Shown here: positions 53,750 to 62,898 of the stretch, piece after piece
Position numbering within the stretch: the stretch's first letter is position 1
How the letters are laid out: each line of letters begins with the position of its first letter
Assembly: GCA_963704585.1 (NCBI GenBank)
Contig: OY969919.1
Span: forward strand, 1,426,001-1,490,000
Length of the DNA stretch: 64,000 nt
From: Bog-756 sp963704585
GTDB taxonomy: Bacteria > Actinomycetota > Acidimicrobiia > Acidimicrobiales > RAAP-2
Direction: 5' to 3'
The notes under the pieces: model-generated
The model's database searches: none
What the model was told of the DNA's origin: nothing
Seen by the model: only the letters and a program-made list of their open reading frames with translations
Made by a program: the position numbers and the translations under genes

Positions 53750-54529
53750 CTAGATGACTTTGAGTTGCTCGAGGAATGCGATGACCCGCTCGTGCCCGTC
53801 GCCCTCGTCGGTGACGATCTCGCCGGCCGCGCGGGCCTCGGCGTCGGCCACCTCGGTGATCTCCTGGCGGGCCCCGGCCGCGCCGACCTGCCCGGCGTCG
53901 AGACCCAGCTCGGCGACCGTGAGGGTCTCGACCGGCTTCGACTTCGCCGCCATGATCCCCTTGAAGGACGGGTAGCGCGGCTCGACGACGCCCGCGGTGA
54001 CGGTCACCACGGCCGGTAGCGGGCTCGTGACCTCGTCGTAGCCAGCCTCGGTCTGGCGCTCGACCTTGACCGTCGAGCCGTCGATCTCGACCTTCTTGGC
54101 GAACGTGACCGACGGGAGGCCGAGCAGCTCGGCGACCTGGACGGGCGTCGTGCCGGTGTAACCGTCGGTCGACTCGGTCGCCGCGAGCACGAGGTCGGGC
54201 TCGGCACGCCGCACGGCGGCGGCCAGCACCTTGGCCGTGCCGAGCGCGTCGGTGCCGGCGAGGGCGTCGTCGCTCACCAGGATGGCCTTGGCGGCACCCA
54301 TGGCGAGCGCCGTGCGCAGGCCGGAGGTCTCGCCGTTGGGAGCCATCGAGACGAGGGTGACCTCGCCACCCCCGGCGGCGTCGGCCAGCTGGAGGGCCAT
54401 CTCGACGCCGTAGGCGTCGGAGTCGTCGAGGATGAGCTTGCCCTCCCTGACGAGGTTCTTCGTCCCCGGATCGAGCGCCGGCGGCGCCGCCGGATCGGGG
54501 ATCTGCTTGACACAGACAACGACGTTCAT
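53750..54529 (-). CDS. etfB: electron transfer flavoprotein, beta subunit
   Basis: A 259-residue EtfB. It starts MNVVVCVKQIPDP; GVEMALQLADAAGGGEVTLV, ATESTDGYTGTTPVQVAELL and the AMP/FAD-contact and partner-recognition loop EPRYPSFKGIMAAKSKP (the ETF signature) are all visible. The start ATG 54529 was chosen; the open frame continues upstream but only as a shadow of the GDPD gene. Confidence 0.95.
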   Translation of the reverse strand: MNVVVCVKQIPDPAAPPALDPGTKNLVREGKLILDDSDAYGVEMALQLADAAGGGEVTLVSMAPNGETSGLRTALAMGAAKAILVSDDALAGTDALGTAKVLAAAVRRAEPDLVLAATESTDGYTGTTPVQVAELLGLPSVTFAKKVEIDGSTVKVERQTEAGYDEVTSPLPAVVTVTAGVVEPRYPSFKGIMAAKSKPVETLTVAELGLDAGQVGAAGARQEITEVADAEARAAGEIVTDEGDGHERVIAFLEQLKVI

Positions 54530-54627
54530 GGCCGTGCATTGTTGACGAATTTCGTCTGGCCGACCAATCGGGGCCTGGTCCAGGGCCGGGAGTGGCCCGC
54601 CGGGCGCCGACTCGACGCAGGCCGGGT

Positions 54628-55347
54628 TCAGGCGGAGCCGGCCGCTCCGGGAGGGCCCAGGACGAACCGGGCGAGCGCCACGTCGTCCGTGATCACCGTG
54701 TCGACGCCGGCGTCCGCGGCGGCGAGCAGCCCCTCGCGGTCGCTGACCGTCCAGGTGGCCACCGAGAGCCCTCCCGCGTGGGCCTGGTCGACGAGCTCGA
54801 TGGTCACCAGGCTCGCGTGCGGATGGATCGCGGCGCACCCGTGCGCGAGCGCCGCCGCCACGCAGCCCGAGGGGTCGAACCACGACGCGAGGAGCAGCCC
54901 GGTCGCAAGGCGCGGCTCGACCGCTCGCACCGCGTCGAGCGAGCCCGGCCAGAAGGACGAGACGACCACGCTCCCGACCCGCCCGGCCGACACGACGGTC
55001 TCGGCCACGAGCCCGGCGACCACGTCGGCGGGGTCGAAGCCGTCCTCGCCGGGGAGGTTCTTGACCTCGACGTTGACGCCCATCCCCTCGCAGGCGTCGA
55101 GCACCTCCGGGAGCATCGGCACCCACGGCGGCAGATCCGTGGAGGCGAGCTCGTGGACGGCGCCCACACCATCGATGATCGGGTCGTGGACGACCGCGAG
55201 GGCCCCGTCCGCGGCGAGCCGGACGTCGAGCTCGACCCCGTCGGCGCCGAGCCGGCGCGCACGGGCGAAGGCCTCGAGGGTGTTCTCGCGCACACCGGTC
55301 CCCGGATCGGGGCTGCCACGGTGTGCCTGGACCGCCGTCGGCACCAT
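54628..55347 (-). CDS. glycerophosphodiester phosphodiesterase
   Basis: A 239-residue GDPD TIM-barrel enzyme. The catalytic pair lies in VQAHRGSPDP and VRENTLEAFARAR; GADGVELDVRLAADG and LAVVHDP supply metal ligands, and VNVEVKNLPGED and TWTVSDREG follow. It hydrolyses glycerophosphodiesters to glycerol 3-phosphate and alcohols. No signal peptide, so cytosolic. Start ATG 55347 follows AGGAAGGGG. The 200-bp gap to whiB1 is divergent. Confidence 0.92.
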   Translation of the reverse strand: MVPTAVQAHRGSPDPGTGVRENTLEAFARARRLGADGVELDVRLAADGALAVVHDPIIDGVGAVHELASTDLPPWVPMLPEVLDACEGMGVNVEVKNLPGEDGFDPADVVAGLVAETVVSAGRVGSVVVSSFWPGSLDAVRAVEPRLATGLLLASWFDPSGCVAAALAHGCAAIHPHASLVTIELVDQAHAGGLSVATWTVSDREGLLAAADAGVDTVITDDVALARFVLGPPGAAGSA

Positions 55348-55523
55348 CGATGCGGACCCCTTCCTGACCGCGGGCTCGGCGAGGGCCGTCGGCCCGCCAT
55401 CCCGGGCCCCACGGGCCGCCGGGAGGGGCGGGAGACCCCACCAAAACCCCTTGCAACCCGGAAAAGCGGTCGTTACTCTATGACCGAATCCTGAACGGCC
55501 GGTGACTTTTCGGCGCCGAGCTA

Positions 55524-55539
55524 TGTGAAAATGATCACA
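55524..55539 (+). promoter_or_regulatory. Consensus CRP-type site upstream of whiB1
   Basis: TGTGA-AAATGA-TCACA (both half-sites perfect) lies 7-8 nt before the upstream Met of whiB1, at 55547. The WhiB1 gene of M. tuberculosis is controlled by the CRP homologue Rv3676, so the match in sequence and context is notable. Its nearness to the start codon suggests repression or that a later start is used. Confidence 0.65.
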
Positions 55540-55546
55540 AATCGGG

Positions 55547-55867
55547 ATGCACGGCACGGAGCGGAGGATGAGCAGCGTGGCCCTGATGTGGAACCGCACG
55601 GTTGAGTGGGACGAGGGTGACTGGCGTCACCTGGCCGCCTGTCGGAGCACCGAGCCCGATCTCTTCTTCCCCATCGGCACGACCGGGCCCGCCGTCGACC
55701 AGATCGAGGCGGCCAAGCGGGTCTGCCGAGGCTGCGACGCCCAGGAGCCCTGCCTCGACTTCGCGCTGGCGACCAACCAGGAGTCAGGCGTGTGGGGAGG
55801 CACCTCCGAGGAGGAGCGCCGCAAGCTGCGCAAGGCCTGGCTCGCCGCGCGCCGCCGCGCCTCCTGA
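55547..55867 (+). CDS. whiB1: WhiB-family [4Fe-4S] transcription factor, WhiB1-like
   Basis: A 106-residue Wbl protein. Cys ligands are in HLAACRS, RVCRGCDAQEPCLDF (CxxC then C), and the GVWGG turn is followed by the basic SEEERRKLRKAWLAARRRA tail. The stretch DWRHLAACRSTEPDLFFPIG closely resembles WhiB1/WblE orthologues, essential NO-sensitive regulators. The N-terminal start is uncertain: ATG at 55547, 55568 or 55586; orthologues begin close to the DWR, which favours a later start. Divergent from GDPD and convergent with pdtaS, as for Rv3219-Rv3220c. Confidence 0.88.
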   Translation: MHGTERRMSSVALMWNRTVEWDEGDWRHLAACRSTEPDLFFPIGTTGPAVDQIEAAKRVCRGCDAQEPCLDFALATNQESGVWGGTSEEERRKLRKAWLAARRRAS

Positions 55868-55929
55868 TCGACCGCCTGACCCACCTCCGTCACACGTCCT
55901 GACCGATCGGGTCGCGGCCCGACACCGGC

Positions 55930-57474
55930 TCACTGACCGATCGAGCGGGCCTCGCGGGCGGGCAGCTCGATCACGACCATCGTCCCGTGCTGGCCGGGCT
56001 CGCGGTCGCTCCGGTCGCGCATCGAGATCGTCCCCTCGAGCTGCGTGCGCACCAGGTCGCGCACGATCGAGAGCCCGAGGCTCTGGGTCTCGTCGATCTC
56101 GAACCCCTCGGGCAGGCCGATGCCGTCGTCGACCACCTCGAGCCGGAGGATCGTGCCGTCGTTGACGAGGTGCACGCGGATCATCCCGGGCACGAGCGAC
56201 GAGGGCGGCACGACCGCGTCCGCACCGTCACCGTCCTCGTACTCGAGGAAGGCGTGCTCGATCGCGTTCTGGACGAGCTCCGCGAGCACGACCGCGAGCG
56301 GTGTTGCGACGTCGGCCGGCACCTCGCCGAGCTCGCCGGTGACCTCGAAGCTCAATGGTCGCGAGATGAGGACCGAGTCCCGTGCCATCTGCACGAGGGA
56401 GTTGGCGATCTCGTCGAAGGGCACCTGGTCGCCCGCGTCCCGCGACAGGATCTCGTGGACGATGGCGATCGAGCGGACCCGTCGCTCGGCCTCGAAGAGC
56501 GCGACCCGGCCGCTCCCCGGAGGCAGGCGCCGCGCCTGGAGCCGGAGCAGCGCCGAGATGGTCTGGAGGTTGTTCTTGACGCGGTGGTGGACTTCGCGGA
56601 TCGCGGCGTCCTTCGAGAGGAGGAGCCGGTCGAGCCGGCGCACGTCGGTCACGTCGCGCAGGAGCACGAGGCAGCCGGTGACCTGGTCCTGCTCGATGAG
56701 CGGGATGCAGTGGAGCAGGACGGTCACGTCCGGACGGCGTTCGACCTCCTCGACGACCGGCAGGCCGGAGGCGAGGGCCCACTCGATCGCCGACTCCTCG
56801 ATGCCGAGGTCGCTGAGCGAACGTCCCTCGATCTGCGAGTACATCCCCATCCGGTGCAGCGCGTTGGTCGCGTTGGGCGACGCGTAGCGCACCCGGGCGA
56901 CCTCGTCGACGAGCACGACACCGTCGCCCACGCGTGGCGCCTCCTCGGTCGCGACCTCCTCGCTCGGGAACGGGAACGTCGACTCGGCGAGCATGACCGC
57001 GAACCGGTTGAAGACGTCGCGGTAGGTGCGCTCGAGGTGCCCGGGCCGCCGACCTGCGCCGGCCGACAGGCGCGCGAGCACCGCGACGGTCGTTCCCTCG
57101 CACCGCACCGGCATGCAGTGGAGCCGGACCGGCTCGTCACCGCCCTCGAGGAGGACCTCGCCCCGCGACGAGTCTCCCGAGGTGAAGGTGAGCACCGCGT
57201 GCGGCCAGTCGGCGCTGCCTGCGGTGCGTCCGACCAGGTCGTCCTGGACGACGGTCGCGCTGTTGGACGGCCGCATCTGCCCGAGGACCACGAGCTCCTG
57301 CTCGTCGCCGTCGTGCACCGGCCGGCCGTCGTGTGCCATCGGAGCCATCAGCACGAGGTCGGAGAACGAGAGGTCGGCGAGGACGCCCCAGGTGCCGAGG
57401 AGCCGCTGGAGGTGGGCGAGCTGGACCTCGTCGAGGTCGGTGCGCTCGAACGCGAGATCGGCGGGGGTGGCCAC
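55930..57474 (-). CDS. pdtaS: PdtaS-like sensor histidine kinase
   Basis: A 514-residue cytosolic HWE/HisKA_2-type histidine kinase. The N-terminal GAF-like region (residues about 1-150) and a PAS domain (DEVARVRYASPNATNALHRM, near 190-270) precede the phosphoacceptor region IREVHHRVKNNLQTISALLR (H near 305) and the ATPase with LVQNAIEHAFLEY, DDGIGLPEGFEI and SLGLSIVRDLV. It has no membrane segment. PdtaS phosphorylates the antiterminator PdtaR; the pdtaR gene is not here. Pairing with whiB1 is conserved in mycobacteria. Confidence 0.88.
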   Translation of the reverse strand: MATPADLAFERTDLDEVQLAHLQRLLGTWGVLADLSFSDLVLMAPMAHDGRPVHDGDEQELVVLGQMRPSNSATVVQDDLVGRTAGSADWPHAVLTFTSGDSSRGEVLLEGGDEPVRLHCMPVRCEGTTVAVLARLSAGAGRRPGHLERTYRDVFNRFAVMLAESTFPFPSEEVATEEAPRVGDGVVLVDEVARVRYASPNATNALHRMGMYSQIEGRSLSDLGIEESAIEWALASGLPVVEEVERRPDVTVLLHCIPLIEQDQVTGCLVLLRDVTDVRRLDRLLLSKDAAIREVHHRVKNNLQTISALLRLQARRLPPGSGRVALFEAERRVRSIAIVHEILSRDAGDQVPFDEIANSLVQMARDSVLISRPLSFEVTGELGEVPADVATPLAVVLAELVQNAIEHAFLEYEDGDGADAVVPPSSLVPGMIRVHLVNDGTILRLEVVDDGIGLPEGFEIDETQSLGLSIVRDLVRTQLEGTISMRDRSDREPGQHGTMVVIELPAREARSIGQ

Positions 57475-57476
57475 GG

Positions 57477-58361
57477 TCAGCCCTCCCCCGCCGGCTCGAC
57501 CGCCACCGCGTACGGCGTGCGCGAGCGGTAGGCACGGAGGGTGGTCACGCCGGCGGCGGCGAGGATCGCGCGCAGGTCGCCCGCGCGGTCGGCCACGTCG
57601 GGCAGGTCGTGCGCGTCCGACGCGGTGGTGAGCGGGACGCCCCGCTCGACGAACCGCCGCAGCAGGGGCGGCGCGGGGAACTCCTCGTCGACGGGCTTCC
57701 GCCAGCCGGCCGACGAGAGCTCGGCGGCCATGCCGGCGCGCGCCGCGGCCTCGGCGATGCGGTCGTAGTACTCGTCAGGCGCCGCGGGCACGAGACCCGC
57801 GACCTTCACGAGGTCCGGATGGGCGAAGACGTCGCAGACCCCCGAGGCGGCCAGCTCCTCCATCGCCACGGTGTACTCGTCCCAGACCGAGTCGAGGTCG
57901 CGCGCGGACCACTCGGCGGCCTCCACCGGATCGTCGAGCACGTCGTAGCGCCAGGCGCCGAGCCAGTGGATCGAGCCGAGGAGCACGTCGAAGGGGTAGC
58001 CCGCGAGGAGTGCCGCGACGTCGTCCATCCGGTCGCGGTAGTAGTCGACCTCGAGCCCGAGGACGACCGGCAGACCCTCCGCCTTCACCGCCTCGACGAC
58101 GGCCACGTACTCGTCGAGGTCGACGCGCGCATGGTGGTCCCAGTACGCGGCCATCCCGGCGTGGTGGGCCGCGCCGGGGAGCACCTCCCAGAAGCGGCCG
58201 AGCCGATCGGCCGCCTGCCGGAAGCGGAAGAGGTGCTCGGTGATCGCGATCTCGGTGACCCCTGCCGCGGTGGCCCGCTCGCAGTACGCCACCACGCGCT
58301 CGACCGTCGCCTCCGCGTCGCGCTGGGAGTGCGGCCAGAGGTGGAGGTGGTAGTCGAGCAC
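57477..58361 (-). CDS. PHP-domain phosphatase (histidinol-phosphatase-like)
   Basis: A 294-residue PHP-family hydrolase. Metal motifs appear in order: DYHLHLWPHSQ, ITEHLFRFRQ, LGLEVDYYRDRMDD, LGSIHWLGAW, DVFAHPDLVKVAG and TTASDAHDLPDV. Relatives dephosphorylate histidinol phosphate or other phosphoesters; the His biosynthesis genes are not near, so the substrate is inferred from family only. It ends 2 bases before pdtaS begins on the same strand. Confidence 0.85.
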   Translation of the reverse strand: MLDYHLHLWPHSQRDAEATVERVVAYCERATAAGVTEIAITEHLFRFRQAADRLGRFWEVLPGAAHHAGMAAYWDHHARVDLDEYVAVVEAVKAEGLPVVLGLEVDYYRDRMDDVAALLAGYPFDVLLGSIHWLGAWRYDVLDDPVEAAEWSARDLDSVWDEYTVAMEELAASGVCDVFAHPDLVKVAGLVPAAPDEYYDRIAEAAARAGMAAELSSAGWRKPVDEEFPAPPLLRRFVERGVPLTTASDAHDLPDVADRAGDLRAILAAAGVTTLRAYRSRTPYAVAVEPAGEG

Positions 58362-58427
58362 GGTCGTCGTCGGTCCTTTCGGCCCCGCAGCGAACCTGGC
58401 CGGTCCGGAGCGGTGGTGCGTCGCCCG

Positions 58428-59069
58428 CTAGGCCGCCCGTCGGACGAGGGTCACCCCGTCGCGGACCGTCGTCTGGACGACCACGACCCGCGGGTCGGCT
58501 GCCAGGTCGTCGTTGAAGCGGCGGAGCGCGACCGTGTCCTCGCTGCTGTCGGCAGGGTCGAGCAGGCGGCCGCTCCAGAGGGTGTTGTCGATCGCGATGA
58601 TCCCGCGGGGCGCGAGCCTGGCGAGAGCAGCCTCGAAGTACGCTAGGTAGCCCGCCTTGTCCGCGTCGATGAAGACGAGGTCGAACGGGCCCTCGAGCCC
58701 CGCGATCGTCTCGATCGCGGGTCCCTCCAGCACCTCGATGCGGTCCGCGTAGGGGCTCTTCGCGATGTGGCGCCGGGCGAAGGCCGCGTGCTCCGGCGAG
58801 AGCTCGAGGGTGGTGATCGTCCCACCGGGTGCGAGACCCGCGGCCATCGAGAGCGCCGAGTAGCCGCCGAAGGTCCCGATCTCGAGGACCGAGGTCGCGT
58901 CCAGGGCGAAGGTGAGCAGCTCGAGGAAGCGGCCCTCGAGACGGCCGACCATCATGCCGGGGAACGTGAGGTTCGCCGTCACGTCGTCGGCGAGCGCCGC
59001 CAGGTGCGCGGGCGGCGCCGTCGTGTGCTCGCTCGCGTACGCCTCGAGCGCGGGGTCGACCACGTCCAT
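58428..59069 (-). CDS. O-methyltransferase (COMT-like)
   Basis: A 213-residue class I SAM-dependent O-methyltransferase. Motif I is VLEIGTFGGYSALSMA, followed by TTLELSPEHAAFARRH, the metal Asp in FIDADKAGYLAYFE and the second site DNTLWSGRLLDP. Members methylate catechol-like or caffeoyl compounds. Start ATG 59069, because TACGAT ends 6 nt before it (leaderless pattern) and the frame upstream has no family sequence. Confidence 0.9.
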   Translation of the reverse strand: MDVVDPALEAYASEHTTAPPAHLAALADDVTANLTFPGMMVGRLEGRFLELLTFALDATSVLEIGTFGGYSALSMAAGLAPGGTITTLELSPEHAAFARRHIAKSPYADRIEVLEGPAIETIAGLEGPFDLVFIDADKAGYLAYFEAALARLAPRGIIAIDNTLWSGRLLDPADSSEDTVALRRFNDDLAADPRVVVVQTTVRDGVTLVRRAA

Positions 59070-59075
59070 GCATGC

Positions 59076-59081
59076 ATCGTA
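59076..59081 (-). promoter_or_regulatory. Putative -10 box of leaderless O-methyltransferase gene
   Basis: TACGAT on the minus strand, 6 nt before ATG 59069. Confidence 0.35.
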
Positions 59082-59122
59082 AGCCAGCGGCCCCGGCCCG
59101 ACGGCGGAAGCGGCCGGCGGGG

Positions 59123-60394
59123 TCACTCCCAGATCTGCTCGCCGAGGCGGAGCAGCCCGCCTAAGTCGTAGATGTCGGTGTCGAAGAAGGGGACGGTCGC
59201 GAGAACGTCGGGCACGACCGCGAGGGTCGACCGCTCCTCCATCTCGCGGAGCGCGACCACCTGGAAGTTGAGGTAGCTGTCGGCGACCTCGATGAGCACC
59301 CGCCCGATCTGGTCGGTGTCGGCGAGCGACGGGTCGATCGCGGCCAGACCGGACGAGAGACCCTCGGCGAGCTCTGCGGCGCGGTCCTTCATCGCCTCGG
59401 CGACTGCGGTGCCCGACGGGTCGCGCAGGTAGTCGGGCAGCACCTTGTTGAGCACGATCGCCCCGAGGTGCAGCCGGCGGGCGGTGAGCTGCTCCGCGAA
59501 GAACTCGGCCTCGCGAAGTGGCACCGCCTCGAGGGTCGAGACCACGACGAAGGTGGTCCGCCGGTCAGAGAGCAGACGTCCGACCGCTTCCGAGCGCTCG
59601 ACGAACCCGTCGTACATCGACTGGAAGAGGATGAAGAACTCCGAGATGTCCGCGAGGAACTCGGTCCCGAGGATGCGGTCCGCGATCTGGTAGAAGGGCC
59701 GCGTCGCGACGTTCACGAACCGCGAGCGGTACGGGACGATGAGCCAGCGCAACAGGCGCGACGAGAAGAAGTCGGCCAGGCGTTTCGGCGCGTCGAGGAA
59801 GTCGAGCGCGTTTCGCGTCGGCGGGGTGTCCACCACGATGAGGTCGTAATCGCTCGACGAGTGGATCTCGTAGAGGCGTTCCATCGCGATGTAGTCGTGG
59901 CTCTGGACGAACCGCCCCGAGATGTTCTGGTAGAGCGGGTTGGCGAGGATCTCGTCGCGTGTCTGGCGGTCGGGTGCGTGCTGGCGGATGAGCGCGTCCC
60001 ACGACTCCTTGGTGTCGAGCATCGCGGCCCAGAGCTGCCCCCTCGCCTTGACCCCCGCCGCTCGGAACGCCTCGTCGGGCACCCGGTGCTCGATGTTTCC
60101 AATGCCGTCGAGGCCGAGGGCGTCGGCGAGCCGCTTCGCGGGGTCGACGGTGAGGACCAGCACCTTGCTCCCGTGGCGGACCGCTGCCTGCACCGCGGCG
60201 GCGGCCGCGGTGGTCGTCTTGCCGACACCGCCCGGCCCGCAGGCGACCGCGATCTCCTTGGTCGCGAGCAGACCGTCCATGGTGCCGCTCCGTCGCCGCT
60301 CCGCTCCCCGTGGTGAGCGGCCCGCCGGCGCCCCGGCCGGCCGCCCTTCCGGCGACCGGGACGTCCGGCCCTGCGACGCGCGGCGTGCGACCAT
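59123..60394 (-). CDS. ArsA/GET3-like anion-transporting ATPase (second of pair)
   Basis: A 423-residue ATPase of the ArsA/GET3 class, like mycobacterial Rv3680. Walker A CGPGGVGKTTTAAAAAVQ, VLTVDPAKRLADALGL, switch I region and VVDTPPTRNALDFLDAPKRL (switch II) are intact; LNKVLPDYL follows. The ATG at 60394 overlaps the stop of the first ATPase (ATGA); the 38-residue Arg/Pro-rich start may be unused, Met 60280 being the alternative. Twin copies suggest a heterodimer. Confidence 0.9.
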   Translation of the reverse strand: MVARRASQGRTSRSPEGRPAGAPAGRSPRGAERRRSGTMDGLLATKEIAVACGPGGVGKTTTAAAAAVQAAVRHGSKVLVLTVDPAKRLADALGLDGIGNIEHRVPDEAFRAAGVKARGQLWAAMLDTKESWDALIRQHAPDRQTRDEILANPLYQNISGRFVQSHDYIAMERLYEIHSSSDYDLIVVDTPPTRNALDFLDAPKRLADFFSSRLLRWLIVPYRSRFVNVATRPFYQIADRILGTEFLADISEFFILFQSMYDGFVERSEAVGRLLSDRRTTFVVVSTLEAVPLREAEFFAEQLTARRLHLGAIVLNKVLPDYLRDPSGTAVAEAMKDRAAELAEGLSSGLAAIDPSLADTDQIGRVLIEVADSYLNFQVVALREMEERSTLAVVPDVLATVPFFDTDIYDLGGLLRLGEQIWE

Positions 60395-61341
60395 CAGGCG
60401 TCGAGCTCCTCGCCGAGGGAGGCTGCCACCTGCCGCGTGGTCCGCAGCCCGTGCGAGCGGGTGAAGAGGTAGGGAAGGTAGAGCATCGGGATCGACGCGT
60501 CGATCGCGTGGCGAAGCCGGTTGAGGTGGGTCGTGCGCGTGCGCCGCATGGTCACCGCGAGCCGGGCCGCGTCGAGTACCGGTCCGGGGTCGCCGCCTGC
60601 GAGCTCGCCGAGCCGGGGGCGGAGCTCGTCGCTCGAGAGGACGTCGAACACCTCCTCCTCCTGCCGTCCGAACAGCTCGGGCAGGACGCGGTTGACCACG
60701 ACGGCCACCATCCGCACCGTCGTCTCGGCGGCCACCCGGTCGGCGAGCTCGATCGTCTCGGTGACCGGCATCTCCTCGGGCGTGCAGACCGTCACGAGCC
60801 CGGTGGCCGCGGGATCGGAGAGGATGTCGAGCATCCAGTCGGTCTGCGAACGGATGAGCCCGACCTTGACGAGGTTGTTGATCGACTGCGGTGCGGTGAG
60901 CTGGCCCACGATGTGCCCGGAGGCGGGCGCGTCGACCACGACGAGGTCGTAGTGGTCCTCGCGGACCTCGTAACAGAACTTGCCGACCGTGAGGATCTCG
61001 CGCACGCCGGGCGCCGCGGTCGCCACGAAGTCGAACGCCTTGGCCAGCGGACCGATCCGTCCGACGATCGGTATGCGGAGCTGGAGCTTCAGGTACTCGC
61101 GCAACGAGGCCTCGGTGTCCATCGTCATGGCGAAGAGCCCCGGCAGCACCTCGATCTCGTTGAAGCCGGTCGGTGGCGCCTCGTAGAAGCCGGACACGTC
61201 GCCCTTCGCGTCGACCTCGCAGATGAGGACGCGCTTGCCGCGCGAGGACGCGAGCAGCGCGAGCGCGGACGCCACGGTCGTCTTGCCCACCCCACCCTTG
61301 CCGGTCACGAAGACCAGCCGGAGGTCGAGGAGCCCGGTCAT
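60394..61341 (-). CDS. ArsA/GET3-like anion-transporting ATPase (first of pair)
   Basis: A 315-residue ATPase, like mycobacterial Rv3679. The N-terminus holds VFVTGKGGVGKTTVASALAL, CEVDAKGDVSGFY and VVVDAPASGHIVGQL; EMPVTETIELADRV and VVNRVLPELFG follow. Cysteine-pair arsenite ligands are lacking, so arsenic transport is not implied. Start ATG 61341, adjacent to the P-loop; the open frame upstream is a shadow of DUF3107. Coupled to the second ATPase through ATGA. Confidence 0.9.
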   Translation of the reverse strand: MTGLLDLRLVFVTGKGGVGKTTVASALALLASSRGKRVLICEVDAKGDVSGFYEAPPTGFNEIEVLPGLFAMTMDTEASLREYLKLQLRIPIVGRIGPLAKAFDFVATAAPGVREILTVGKFCYEVREDHYDLVVVDAPASGHIVGQLTAPQSINNLVKVGLIRSQTDWMLDILSDPAATGLVTVCTPEEMPVTETIELADRVAAETTVRMVAVVVNRVLPELFGRQEEEVFDVLSSDELRPRLGELAGGDPGPVLDAARLAVTMRRTRTTHLNRLRHAIDASIPMLYLPYLFTRSHGLRTTRQVAASLGEELDA

Positions 61342-61393
61342 CGTCCGGTCGGCCCGTGCACCGCCGTTGACCGGTCCGGTGCGCCGGTCGGGC

Positions 61394-61630
61394 TCAGGAG
61401 ATCCCGAAGCCGACCCGGCGGTCGGTGGACGGCGGGTCGACCTCGACGTAGGCGACCTTGCCGACCGGGACACCGACCTGACGGCCCTTGCGGTCGGTCA
61501 GCCAGAGGATCGTCCCGTCGTCGGAGAGCGCGGACTCGATGTCGGCGAGGACCTTGTCCCGCTCGGCGTCGTCGGGAAGCTCGATGTCCAGCTCCTTCAT
61601 CGACTGCACGATCCCGATCCGCACGTCCAC
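61394..61630 (-). CDS. DUF3107 family protein
   Basis: A 78-residue protein of the actinobacterial DUF3107 family (TB9.4-like): VRIGIVQSMKELDIELPDD, ALSDDGTILWLTDRKGRQVG, VPVGKVAYVEV. ATP-binding was suggested for relatives; function is unclear. Start GTG 61630. It lies upstream of the twin ATPases on the same strand and is divergent from the HD-protein gene. Confidence 0.85.
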   Translation of the reverse strand: MDVRIGIVQSMKELDIELPDDAERDKVLADIESALSDDGTILWLTDRKGRQVGVPVGKVAYVEVDPPSTDRRVGFGIS

Positions 61631-61724
61631 CTGGCACGCTCCTCGTCCCGTCGCCGGCACCACCGGCTGCCTCCGACCATACAAGGTCGCCGGCGGTGCA
61701 CGGCCGGCGGTCGCGGCCGTGCGG

Positions 61725-61730
61725 CACACT
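61725..61730 (+). promoter_or_regulatory. Putative -10 box of leaderless HD-hydrolase gene
   Basis: CACACT (nAnnnT form), 6 nt before GTG 61737. Confidence 0.3.
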
Positions 61731-61736
61731 GGGTCC

Positions 61737-62885
61737 GTGGAGCGGGAGACCGAGCGCAACCGCCGCTGGGCGGCGACGATGGCCGGCCACGGTCGAGAGG
61801 GCGTGACGTTCGCGCACGCCGACAGCCAGGCGGGGACGGGCACCGCCCTCCGCGATGCAGGCCGTGACCGCGCCGGGCGCGAGGCGCTCGAGGAGGCCGA
61901 GCTCGCCCCGGGGGCGACGCGGGCGCGGGGCGCGGGCGACCGCGCCCGTCCCGAGGAGCCCGATCGGTGGCGGACGTGCTTCGAGCGCGACCGCGACCGC
62001 ATCCTCCACGCCACCGCGTTCCGCCGACTGGCCGGCAAGACCCAGGTCTTCGTCTTCCCCGATGACCACCAGCGGACGCGCCTCACCCACGCGCTCGAGG
62101 TCGCTCAGGTCGCGACCGGCATCGCGCGGGCCTGTCGGCTCAACGTGGCGCTCACCGAGGCGATCGCGCTCGGGCACGACTGTGGCCACGGCCCCGGTGG
62201 GCACGCGAGCGAGGATGCGCTCTCCCCCTACGTCGACGGCGGCTTCGACCACGCACCCTGGGGCGCGGACGTCTCGCTCGCACGGCTCAACCTGTGCGTC
62301 GAGACGCTCGACGGGATCCGGAACCACTCGTGGTCGCGCCCGGCCCCGTCGACCCCCGAGGGCGAGGTGGTGAGCTGGGCCGATCGCATCGCCTACGTCT
62401 GCCACGACTTCGAGGACGCGGTGAAGAGCGGGATCGTGACGCCGAGCGCGCTGCCACGGCTCGTCCTCGAGCGGTGCGGCGAGCGCCGGAGCCAGCAGCT
62501 CGGCACCTTCATCGACGCGATGGTCGCGACGATCCTCGCGACGGGGCTGATCGGCATGGACGACGACGCGGCCGCGGCGCTCGCGGCGTTCCGCGCGAGC
62601 AACTACGAGCACGTCTACCTCCGGCCGAGCTCGCTCGCGCAGGGGCGGGCGGTGATCTCGGTGCTGCGCGCCCTCGTCGACCACTTCGGGGACCGGCCCC
62701 ACCTGATCCCCGACGGGGGCCACCCGGCGGCCGAGCTCGGCGGCGGCGAACCCGGGGCGGTCCGCGCCGCGGTCGCCTATGTCGCGGGCATGACCGACCG
62801 GTTCGCCTTCGGTCAGGCGGTTGCCCTTCTCGGGTGGGACCCTGACAAGCTCCCCGCGGGGATCGGCATGGCCCGCATGACCTGA
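61737..62885 (+). CDS. dgt: dGTPase-like deoxynucleotide triphosphohydrolase
   Basis: A 382-residue HD-domain triphosphohydrolase, dNTP to deoxynucleoside and triphosphate. RDRILHATAFRRLAGKTQV, RTRLTHALEVAQVATGIA (first His), GHDCGHGPGGHASED (HD) and SWADRIAYVCHDFEDA (last Asp) form the metal site. An N-terminal Arg/Ala-rich extension (about 80 residues) precedes the catalytic domain. The start GTG 61737 fits a leaderless pattern. Length is close to the short form of Dgt. Confidence 0.9.
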   Translation: MERETERNRRWAATMAGHGREGVTFAHADSQAGTGTALRDAGRDRAGREALEEAELAPGATRARGAGDRARPEEPDRWRTCFERDRDRILHATAFRRLAGKTQVFVFPDDHQRTRLTHALEVAQVATGIARACRLNVALTEAIALGHDCGHGPGGHASEDALSPYVDGGFDHAPWGADVSLARLNLCVETLDGIRNHSWSRPAPSTPEGEVVSWADRIAYVCHDFEDAVKSGIVTPSALPRLVLERCGERRSQQLGTFIDAMVATILATGLIGMDDDAAAALAAFRASNYEHVYLRPSSLAQGRAVISVLRALVDHFGDRPHLIPDGGHPAAELGGGEPGAVRAAVAYVAGMTDRFAFGQAVALLGWDPDKLPAGIGMARMT

Positions 62886-62898
62886 GCGGCCTCGCCGC

